Shown in pieces: positions 7,680 to 13,831 of a stretch of DNA of 64,000 nt. Where the stretch lies: NCBI RefSeq assembly GCF_018986915.1, contig NZ_CP076723.1, positions 186,001 to 250,000 of the forward strand, given 5' to 3'. The translations under genes were made by a program, and so were the position numbers. The notes under the pieces were generated by a model. That model worked only from the letters and a program-made list of their open reading frames with translations. It was not told the origin of the DNA and did no database searches. The stretch is from Geomonas oryzisoli. GTDB taxonomy: Bacteria > Desulfobacterota > Desulfuromonadia > Geobacterales > Geobacteraceae. The first letter of the stretch is position 1. Every line of letters starts with the position of its first letter.

Positions 7680-8129
7680 TCAGCGGTTGGGCGGGGTCTC
7701 CAGGACGAAGGTCACCGGCCCGTCGTTTACCAGCGCCACCTCCATGTCGGCCTGGAAGATCCCGCTTTGCACCGGAACGCCGAGCTCCCAGACCTGCCCC
7801 ATGAAGTAGCTGTACAGCTTGTTGGCCTCCTCCGGTGCGGCGGCGGTATCGAACGAGGGGCGCCTCCCCTTGGAACAGTTGCCCGCCAGGGTGAACTGCG
7901 ATACCGCCAGCATCTCTCCCTTCACGTCGGGCAGGGCGAGGTTCATCTTCCCCTCGTCGTCGGTAAAGATCCTCAGGTTGACGATCTTCTCCGCCATCCA
8001 GTCCGCCTGCTTGCAGGTGTCGCCGATTTCCACGCCGAGCAGCACCAGGACCCCGGGGCCGATCTCCCCGACCACCTTCCCCGCCACCGTGACGCTCGCC
8101 TGCTTGACCCGCTGAATTACCGCCTTCAC
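7680..8129 (-). CDS. dtd: D-aminoacyl-tRNA deacylase
   Basis: A 149-residue DTD enzyme that removes D-amino acids (and glycine from tRNA-Ala) from mischarged tRNA. Both active-site signatures are seen: [17 protein letters not shown] near residue 80 and NDGPVTF near residue 135 (the Gly-Pro motif). The start is GTG, preceded by GGAGG at a spacing of about 8 bases; it begins VKAVIQRV, matching the family's MKAVIQRV start. The GTG overlaps the TGA of the macro-domain gene (GTGA). It is the last gene of a HIT - nfo - macro - dtd run. Confidence 0.97.
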   Translation of the reverse strand: MKAVIQRVKQASVTVAGKVVGEIGPGVLVLLGVEIGDTCKQADWMAEKIVNLRIFTDDEGKMNLALPDVKGEMLAVSQFTLAGNCSKGRRPSFDTAAAPEEANKLYSYFMGQVWELGVPVQSGIFQADMEVALVNDGPVTFVLETPPNR

Positions 8130-8644
8130 TGAAAAACCTCCTGCATCGTTTCCCGATAGATCTGCGCGTCCTCGGCGGAGAACGCCACGAAAATGATTTT
8201 TTCCAGTTCCGGGTAGCTCGCCAGTGCCGCCTTGGACTCTTCCAGCGCGATCCGGCAGGCGGGGCCCTTGGGATAGCCGTAGACGCCGGTGCTGATGGCG
8301 GGGAAGGCTAGTCCGGTAAGCCCGTTTTCGTGGGCGAGGCGGAAACAGTTGCGGTAGCAGGAACGGAGCAGCTCGGGCTCGCCGCGGCCGCCGCCGTGCC
8401 AGACCGGCCCCACGGTGTGGATCACGTGCCGGGCCGGGAGCCGGTATCCCTTGGTGATCCTGGCCTCGCCCGTGGGGCATCCTCCCAGGGTGCGGCACTC
8501 GGCGAGGAGCTCGGGACCCGCCGCCCGGTGGATGGCGCCGTCCACCCCGCCGCCGCCCAGAAGCGAGCTGTTGGCCGCGTTGACGATGGCGTCGACCGCC
8601 ACCCTGGTGATATCTCCCTGTAGGACTTCAACCTTGTCGCGCAT
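8126..8644 (-). CDS. Macro domain protein (ADP-ribose / O-acetyl-ADP-ribose hydrolase type)
   Basis: A 172-residue stand-alone macro domain of the YmdB/MacroD type. The conserved [20 protein letters not shown] loop binds ADP-ribose with the catalytic Asn/Asp pair. [13 protein letters not shown] and [12 protein letters not shown] complete the family pattern. It probably hydrolyses O-acetyl-ADP-ribose or removes mono-ADP-ribose from proteins or nucleic acids. It lies 24 bases behind nfo and overlaps dtd, so it is co-transcribed with repair and tRNA-quality enzymes. Confidence 0.94.
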   Translation of the reverse strand: MRDKVEVLQGDITRVAVDAIVNAANSSLLGGGGVDGAIHRAAGPELLAECRTLGGCPTGEARITKGYRLPARHVIHTVGPVWHGGGRGEPELLRSCYRNCFRLAHENGLTGLAFPAISTGVYGYPKGPACRIALEESKAALASYPELEKIIFVAFSAEDAQIYRETMQEVFQ

Positions 8645-8668
8645 GCCGCACCTCCTACCGGAGCCGGA

Positions 8669-9520
8669 TCAGCTTTCGATCAGGCTCCGCAAAAGTTTCA
8701 GGTTCACTGCGTCCATCTCGTCGTTGTCTCCCTTGGGCGTTTCGATGACCTTCGGGATCAGGGCGAAGTGCGGGTCGTTGAGGATGAAGCGGAAGGGCTC
8801 CAGTCCCAGTGTCCCGGCGCCGATGTGTTCGTGGCGGTCCACCTTGCACCCCAGTCCCTTCTTCGAGTCGTTCAGGTGGAAGCCCATCAGCCTGTCGATG
8901 CCGAGCAGGGCGTCGAATTCATCGAAAGTTCTGCGGTAGCCGTCGTGGTCCGCGATGGCGTAGCCGGAGGCGAAGGCGTGGCAGGTGTCGAAGCAGACGC
9001 CGAAACGGGTCGGGTCTGCGCAGCCCTCCATGATCGCCTTCAGGTGTTCGAACCTGTAGCCGAGATTGCTTCCCTGCCCCGCGGTGTTCTCCAGGAGCAC
9101 CTTCCCGGTGAACTGCGGCACCTCGGCGAAGAGCTGGTCGAAGGCCTCGCAGACGCGCCGGATGCCGACCTCCTCGCCGTCGCCGTTGTGTGAGCCGGGG
9201 TGCATGACCACCTTGTCGATGCCGAGCTTGGCGCAGCGCTCCAGCTCCTCCCGGAACGCGATCAGGCTCTTGTCCTTCACCTCGCCGGGCGCGGCGGCCA
9301 GGTTGATCAGGTAGATGTCGTGGCTCATGACGCTTTTCATGCCGCTGGCCGCGAACTTGTCGCGGAACAGCTGCGCGTCGGCGTCGGAGATGGCCTTGCC
9401 GCGCCACTGGTTCGAGTTCTGGGTGAAGACCTGGATGACGCCGCAGCCGGAGGCGACCCCGCGGTCGACGGCGTTGTGGATCCCTCCCGATATGGAGACG
9501 TGAGCGCCCAAAAGATCCAT
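8669..9520 (-). CDS. nfo: Deoxyribonuclease IV (AP endonuclease)
   Basis: A 283-residue TIM-barrel endonuclease IV that cuts 5' of abasic sites in base-excision repair. It shows the three zinc-site signatures of the family in order: LLENTAGQGSNLG near residue 145, DTCHAFASGYA near residue 180 and FHLNDSKKGLGCKVDRHEHIG near residue 212-232, then VIETPKG. The length is standard. Its ATG overlaps the TAA of the HIT gene by one base (TAATG). Confidence 0.97.
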   Translation of the reverse strand: MDLLGAHVSISGGIHNAVDRGVASGCGVIQVFTQNSNQWRGKAISDADAQLFRDKFAASGMKSVMSHDIYLINLAAAPGEVKDKSLIAFREELERCAKLGIDKVVMHPGSHNGDGEEVGIRRVCEAFDQLFAEVPQFTGKVLLENTAGQGSNLGYRFEHLKAIMEGCADPTRFGVCFDTCHAFASGYAIADHDGYRRTFDEFDALLGIDRLMGFHLNDSKKGLGCKVDRHEHIGAGTLGLEPFRFILNDPHFALIPKVIETPKGDNDEMDAVNLKLLRSLIES

Positions 9521-9957
9521 TACGCCCTCCCCTTGACGCCCAGTTTGCCCAGGTGGGTCCTGATCAGCTCGGCCCTTGCCAGGTACTCCTCGCTTTTGAG
9601 GATCAGTTCCTGGTGCGGCTCGCTCCAGTGCGGGCGAGGCCAGAGCGGGTCGCTCGAGCGGCGCGGCACCACGTGCCAGTGCATGTGCGGTGCCATGTTG
9701 CCCAGCAGTTCGTAGTTGATCTTATCCGGGGCGAAGGCGTTGTAAAGCGCCTCGGCCACGGCGCAGACCTCGGCCATGACGCCGTTTCGCACCGTTTCGG
9801 AGAGGTGGAACAGTTCGGTGACGTGGTCCCTGGTATAGACGAAGCAGTAACCCGCGAAGAACTGGTCGCGGTTCAGCGAAACCAGCGTGTGTTCCAGTTC
9901 GATGACCCGCTGGTCCTCGTCGTCTTGCCACTTGGTGCAGATAGGGCAGGAGTTCAT
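9520..9957 (-). CDS. HIT family protein (histidine triad hydrolase)
   Basis: A 145-residue protein with the histidine triad HMHWHVVPR near residue 85 and an N-terminal CPIC pair, as in zinc-binding HIT proteins. The family hydrolyses nucleoside monophosphate conjugates such as AMP-NH2 or Ap4A-type compounds; the substrate here is not defined. The ATG at 9955-9957 follows AGGAT and begins the natural MNSCPICTKW; a longer frame upstream runs into a repeat and is not used. It is the first gene of the HIT - nfo - macro - dtd operon. Confidence 0.9.
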   Translation of the reverse strand: MNSCPICTKWQDDEDQRVIELEHTLVSLNRDQFFAGYCFVYTRDHVTELFHLSETVRNGVMAEVCAVAEALYNAFAPDKINYELLGNMAPHMHWHVVPRRSSDPLWPRPHWSEPHQELILKSEEYLARAELIRTHLGKLGVKGRA

Positions 9958-9967
9958 AAAAATCCTA

Positions 9968-10108
9968 TCAATTGACAATGGATAATTGACAATTGACAAC
10001 GGGAACCGGACCTGAGCAGTAGCCGACGTGCTGCGCAGAGAGCTGTCCCCGCTGTCACCGGGCCAGATAGCTTTTAATAGTCAATTGTCCATTGCCAATG
10101 GTCAATTT
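9968..10108. repeat. Inverted repeat of CAATTGACAATTG-type units
   Basis: The whole gap between the HIT gene and dapF is framed by AT-rich arms. The left arm is CAATTGACAATGGATAATTG (9969 onward) with a further AATTGACAAC; the right arm, AGTCAATTGTCCATTGCCAA plus TGGTCAATT (10078-10108), is its approximate reverse complement. The inner 70 bases are GC-rich. The pattern looks like a small mobile palindromic element rather than a promoter. Confidence 0.7.
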
Positions 10109-10113
10109 GGGTT

Positions 10114-10950
10114 TTAGATTTCGATTTCGCCGCTGAAGACCTCTACCGCCGGACCGGTCATGTAGATGTTACCGTCCTCGCTCCATTCCATTTCCAGGTC
10201 GCCGCCGGTCAGATGGTTCAGGATCTTCTTTTCGGTCAGGCCGTTCAGGACGCAGGCCGCAGTGACGGCGCTGGAGCCGGTGCCGCAGGCCAGGGTCTCG
10301 CCGGCGCCGCGTTCCCAGGTGCGTTGGCGTATTTCGGTGCGCGAGATCACCTGTACGAACTCGACGTTGGTGCGGCGCGGGAACAGCTCGTGGTTCTCGA
10401 TGAGCGGCCCGTACTTGGCCACCTCGAAGCTGTCCACGTCGTCCACGAAGATGACGCAGTGCGGGTTCCCCATCGAGGCGCAGGTGATGCTGAAGGTGGA
10501 GTGCAGGATGTTGAGCGGCTCGCTGACCACCTTCTCGCCGGGATTGCCCAGCATCGGGATCTCCTTCCGGGTGAGCCGGGGCGGCCCCATGTTGACGCGC
10601 ACCTTCTCGACCTTGCCGTCGGCGCCGGTGAAAAGCTGGAGGGTCAGGATGCCCGCGCCGGTTTCGGCGGTGATCTCCCGCTTCGCCACGATGGCGTGGT
10701 CGTATGCGTATTTGGCGACGCAGCGGATGCCGTTGCCGCACATCTCGCTCTCGGAGCCGTCGGAGTTGAACATGCGCATCCTGACGTCGGCCACCTCGCT
10801 GGGCATGATCAGGATCAGGCCGTCGGAACCGATGCCGAAGTTGCGGTTCGATACCTTGATGGCCACTGCGGCGGGGTCCTGCACGGTTTCTTTGAAACAG
10901 TCGACGTAGACGTAGTCGTTGCCGGCGCCCTGCATCTTTGTGAATTTCAT
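10114..10950 (-). CDS. dapF: Diaminopimelate epimerase
   Basis: A 278-residue enzyme that interconverts LL- and meso-diaminopimelate for lysine and peptidoglycan synthesis. It is cofactor-independent and uses two Cys residues. Both are seen: the MCGNGIRC segment near residue 75 and ACGTGSSA near residue 220. The N-terminal MKFTKMQGAGNDYVYVD is diagnostic and fixes the start at 10948-10950; frames further upstream are leader. It stands alone on the minus strand. Confidence 0.97.
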   Translation of the reverse strand: MKFTKMQGAGNDYVYVDCFKETVQDPAAVAIKVSNRNFGIGSDGLILIMPSEVADVRMRMFNSDGSESEMCGNGIRCVAKYAYDHAIVAKREITAETGAGILTLQLFTGADGKVEKVRVNMGPPRLTRKEIPMLGNPGEKVVSEPLNILHSTFSITCASMGNPHCVIFVDDVDSFEVAKYGPLIENHELFPRRTNVEFVQVISRTEIRQRTWERGAGETLACGTGSSAVTAACVLNGLTEKKILNHLTGGDLEMEWSEDGNIYMTGPAVEVFSGEIEI

Positions 10951-11027
10951 AGAGAAAGACCCCCAAGGAAAGTATCCTTCTCTAATAACAAAAACGGCCT
11001 GCGGCAACAAGGGAAAAACCGGAGTCC

Positions 11028-11057
11028 TTGACCGATGCGTATACTTTTCAGTAAGAT
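11028..11057 (+). promoter_or_regulatory. Predicted sigma-70 promoter
   Basis: TTGACC, an 18-base spacer and TAAGAT lie about 28 bases upstream of the start codon at 11085. The GGGAGG ribosome site follows directly. Confidence 0.55.
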
Positions 11058-11084
11058 CATGAGAAAAAAAGGGTGGGAGGCTTA

Positions 11085-11294
11085 ATGGAAATCAAGAACA
11101 GAATCTGGATGAACGGTAGCCTGGAGTGGTACGCCTACATCGGCGACGCGGAGGTTTTCCTGGGAAGCCGCGAGGTTCCGACTCCGCTGGAAGAGGGCGA
11201 CAAGTGGACCAACATGTACGGCGACGTCTTCCAGGTGATCGACGGCAGCATCACGTTGGTGGAGCGGGTCGAGCCGCCCCAGCGTTACTGGTGA
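11085..11294 (+). CDS. Hypothetical protein (69 aa)
   Basis: A 69-residue protein beginning MEIKNRIWMNGSLEWYAYIG and ending ERVEPPQRYW. It has alternating charged and aromatic residues typical of a small beta-rich soluble domain, and no signal peptide. No family is recognised. The ATG at 11085 has GGGAGG eight bases upstream; the in-frame GTG at 11073 would place that site inside the gene. It is a single-gene unit between dapF (divergent) and the Rrf2 gene. Confidence 0.7.
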   Translation: MEIKNRIWMNGSLEWYAYIGDAEVFLGSREVPTPLEEGDKWTNMYGDVFQVIDGSITLVERVEPPQRYW

Positions 11295-11344
11295 TATGGC
11301 CCATGTCCGCGGTGGTAAATGCGGACATGCAATTCTTTATATTG

Positions 11345-11373
11345 TTGACATGAAAAATGTGGTATTGTATCCT
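11345..11373 (+). promoter_or_regulatory. Predicted sigma-70 promoter of the Rrf2 - larE unit
   Basis: A perfect TTGACA, a 17-base spacer and TATCCT lie 33 bases upstream of the Rrf2 start. Since Rrf2 proteins often repress their own genes, this is a likely operator region; no clear symmetric operator was picked out. Confidence 0.65.
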
Positions 11374-11405
11374 CGCTTAACCATTAAACAGCGGGAGATA
11401 CAGAC

Positions 11406-11864
11406 ATGAGACTTTCCACCAAGAGCCGTTACGGCTTGAGGGCTCTTTTTGACATCGCCTACAACGCCGGGTCCCAGCCTGCGCAGATCCAGGATATCTC
11501 GCGGCGTCAGGATATCTCGCCCCGTTACCTCGAGCAGATCTTCCAGGGATTGAAAAAGCACGGCATCCTGAAGAGCAAGCGCGGGCCGCAGGGAGGGTAC
11601 TGCCTCGCCAAGAGCCCGGAGGACATCACCGTTCGCGCCGTGATCGAGGCGACCGAGGGTGATACCCTCATCGTCGACTGCGCCGGCAGGAGAAAAGGGG
11701 AGTGCGGCTTCGATGGGAGCTGCGTGACCCAAACCGTCTGGGAGGAGTCCAACTCCAGGCTGAACGAGTTCTTCGAGTCCATCACCCTGAAGACCCTGTG
11801 CGAACGGGGTGAGGCGCTGGGCATAAAGCGGGAGCAGGATCACCGCTTCATGTACTTCATCTAG
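11406..11864 (+). CDS. Rrf2 family transcriptional regulator (IscR/CymR-like)
   Basis: A 152-residue winged-helix regulator starting MRLSTKSRYGLRALFDIA, the hallmark of Rrf2/IscR proteins. The recognition helix region SPRYLEQIFQGLKKHG is well conserved. Three Cys residues (C near residue 92, then after 8 and 5 residues: DCAGRRKGECGFDGSC) match the position of the iron-sulfur ligands of IscR, so it probably senses Fe-S status or sulfur supply. It lies immediately upstream of larE on the same strand, which suggests that the sulfur-transfer gene is under its control. Confidence 0.9.
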   Translation: MRLSTKSRYGLRALFDIAYNAGSQPAQIQDISRRQDISPRYLEQIFQGLKKHGILKSKRGPQGGYCLAKSPEDITVRAVIEATEGDTLIVDCAGRRKGECGFDGSCVTQTVWEESNSRLNEFFESITLKTLCERGEALGIKREQDHRFMYFI

Positions 11865-11963
11865 ACGGCAGGCAGCTTTTCCACAACAAAACGACTGCAG
11901 CCGCGGCGGCACCAACGGCTGGTACGTGTGGGGGCGTTCCCGGGCGCGGTCCCGCGAGGCCCC

Positions 11964-12770
11964 ATGGCATCACCCCATCAGAAATACACCAGACTGCAAG
12001 AGATCCTGCGCGAGATGGGAACCGTCCTGGTCGCCTTCTCGGGCGGGGTCGACTCCACCTTTCTCCTTAAGGCAGCGATAGACACCCTCGGATCGGCGCA
12101 GGTCCTCGCCGTCACCGCCACCTCACCCACCTACCCTGAAAGCGAGCTGAACGAGGCGAAGCGCCTGGCCGCGTCCCTTGGGGCGACGCAGCTGCTGGTC
12201 GAATCCAACGAGCTGGAGATTCCCGGTTTCAGCCACAATCCCAAGGACCGTTGCTACCACTGCAAGAGCGAGCTGTTCCGGATCTGCAGCGACAAGGCGC
12301 GCGAGCTCGGCTTCGCCGTCGTCGCCGACGGCAGCAACACCGATGACCTCGGCGACTACCGCCCCGGACGGGTGGCGGCCTGCGAGCTCAAGGTGCGCTC
12401 GCCGCTGCTCGAGGCGGAACTGGCCAAGGCGGACATCCGGGAACTGTCGCGGGGCTTGGGGCTTCCCACCTGGGACAAGCAGGCCTACGCCTGCCTGGCC
12501 AGCCGCTTCCCGTACGGCACCGAGATCACCGAGCAGAGGCTGAACCAGGTGGAGCGCTGCGAGGAATTCCTGAAAGGGGAGGGGTTCAAGGTGTACCGGG
12601 TGAGGTTCCATCAGGAGAGCGCGCGCATCGAGCTCTCCGAGGCGGAGCTGGGGCGGATGCTGGAGCCGGAGCTGCGGCGCCGCACCCTCGACTGCTTCAG
12701 GCAGGCCGGCTTCACCTATGTGTCGCTCGACCTGCAGGGGTACCGCACCGGCAGCATGAACGAGGGGTAA
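11964..12770 (+). CDS. larE: LarE-like ATP-dependent sacrificial sulfur transferase
   Basis: A 268-residue PP-loop protein. The ATP-pyrophosphatase loop VAFSGGVDSTFLLKAA is near residue 35. DRCYHCKSELF near residue 100 and WDKQAYACLASRFPYG near residue 165-180 match LarE, where the latter Cys donates sulfur to the nicotinic-acid-derived nickel-pincer cofactor. No larB or larC is in the window, so the acceptor may differ. The ATG at 11964 has GAGG upstream; an in-frame GTG at 11928 is possible but adds a low-complexity tail. It is likely co-transcribed with the Rrf2 gene. Confidence 0.88.
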   Translation: MASPHQKYTRLQEILREMGTVLVAFSGGVDSTFLLKAAIDTLGSAQVLAVTATSPTYPESELNEAKRLAASLGATQLLVESNELEIPGFSHNPKDRCYHCKSELFRICSDKARELGFAVVADGSNTDDLGDYRPGRVAACELKVRSPLLEAELAKADIRELSRGLGLPTWDKQAYACLASRFPYGTEITEQRLNQVERCEEFLKGEGFKVYRVRFHQESARIELSEAELGRMLEPELRRRTLDCFRQAGFTYVSLDLQGYRTGSMNEG

Positions 12771-12773
12771 GCC

Positions 12774-13196
12774 TCAGGTGATCTCCACGGTTATGGTCTT
12801 GGGGATGACGATGGTGAGGACGCCGCAGTCGCAGTTCGCGCTGAAGCTCGCGGTGTCGAACTCGGGGGGGACGGCGAAGCTCCTTTGAAAGGGGCCGAAG
12901 TAGCGCTCGATCCTGTGGAAGTTTTCCTTCCTGATCTCCTCGCTGTGCTTTCGTTCACCCTTGATGGTGAGGGTATGCTCTTCCGCCCTGATCTCGATGT
13001 CGGAGAGGTTCAGGTCGGGAAGCTCGACCTTGATGGTCACCGCCGCGTTGCTCTCGTAGACGTCGGCCGGCGGGTGCCAGACCCCCTCCCTGATCTCCTC
13101 GCCGATCTCGCGGGTCCAGGCCAGGTCCAGCAGCCGGTTCATCTTGTCCTGCATGCTTCTGAGTTCGCTGAGCGGGTTGTACCTGACGATCGCCAT
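12774..13196 (-). CDS. Hsp20/alpha-crystallin small heat shock protein
   Basis: A 140-residue small heat-shock chaperone. The N-terminal MAIVRYNPLSELRSMQDKMN is typical of bacterial class A Hsp20. The alpha-crystallin domain (about residues 40-130) contains VYESNAAVTIKVELPDL and ends with the GVLTIVIPK strand. The start follows GGAGGGAGAAG. It holds unfolded proteins in a refoldable state. It is convergent with larE and transcribed alone. Confidence 0.95.
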   Translation of the reverse strand: MAIVRYNPLSELRSMQDKMNRLLDLAWTREIGEEIREGVWHPPADVYESNAAVTIKVELPDLNLSDIEIRAEEHTLTIKGERKHSEEIRKENFHRIERYFGPFQRSFAVPPEFDTASFSANCDCGVLTIVIPKTITVEIT

Positions 13197-13299
13197 CTTC
13201 TCCCTCCGCTGGTGCGCCACCGGGCGCGTATGGTAGGCAAAATTTAAGGGGAGGGAGCCGTTTCCTCAAGCCCCCTCCCCGTTGTTTCCTTCTCCTGGT

Positions 13300-13473
13300 C
13301 TAAATCCGCTTCCCCTTGGGTACGGTGTGCTTCAATTTTTTGGAGCCGTCGTAGAGGTGTTGTTTCACCAACTCCCTTTGTGCCTTCAAGTCCTTTTTCT
13401 CGTAGTCCATTGCCAGGTTGATTTCCATCCTCTGTGCCAATTCGTCGATGGTTTTTTCTTCGTCTCGTGCCAT
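13300..13473 (-). CDS. Small charged hypothetical protein (57 aa)
   Basis: A 57-residue highly charged protein beginning MARDEEKTIDELAQRMEINL and ending HTVPKGKRI. It is predicted largely helical and has no membrane segment or Cys. A GGGGAGCC ribosome site precedes the ATG. No family is recognised; the strong site and clean frame support a real gene. It lies about 100 bases upstream of hsp20 on the same strand and might be co-transcribed with it. Confidence 0.6.
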   Translation of the reverse strand: MARDEEKTIDELAQRMEINLAMDYEKKDLKAQRELVKQHLYDGSKKLKHTVPKGKRI

Positions 13474-13596
13474 GCTGGCTCCCCTTTTACCTGGTTGTTA
13501 ACGCCGACGCCTAACTGCCTGAACTTGCTGCACCCCCTTTTTTTATTTTTGAGAATCATAGCAGTTTGGATCTTTTTTGCAACAGAACATTTCGCC

Positions 13597-13625
13597 TTGA
13601 AGCATAAGGGGTTATCGGATAATAT
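13597..13625 (+). promoter_or_regulatory. Predicted sigma-70 promoter of the DUF4177 - polA - PilZ operon
   Basis: TTGAAG, a 17-base spacer and TAATAT, a near-consensus pair, lie 33 bases upstream of the DUF4177 start codon. Confidence 0.7.
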
Positions 13626-13657
13626 GGCCGGGAAAATCCCAGTCCTTAGGAGTGTTT

Positions 13658-13831
13658 ATGTTGCAGTACAAGGTCGTCGAACTGAGCCATGTTTCCGAGG
13701 AAACCATCGAGGAAGCGCTGAACGAATGGACCCGGAAAGGGTGGAAGTTCGACGCCATGCAGTTTGCCATGCGTGACGCTAGCAAGCGCCCGGCCATGGC
13801 CTTCGTGGTCTTCACCAAAGAGGAGGAGTAG
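13658..13831 (+). CDS. DUF4177-type small protein
   Basis: A 57-residue protein, MLQYKVVELSHVSEETIEEA and onward, with the YKVVEL...ALNEWTRKGWKFDAM pattern of DUF4177 proteins: a short beta-alpha-beta unit of unknown function. AGGAG lies upstream of the ATG. Its TAG is followed directly by the GTG start of polA, so the two are surely co-transcribed and polA translation probably depends on it. Confidence 0.75.
   Translation: MLQYKVVELSHVSEETIEEALNEWTRKGWKFDAMQFAMRDASKRPAMAFVVFTKEEE

Noticed and set aside
11035-11085. Possible 16-codon leader peptide before the 69-aa protein, ending in TAATG overlap
   Set aside because: It would start upstream of or at the predicted transcription start and has no regulatory codon run.
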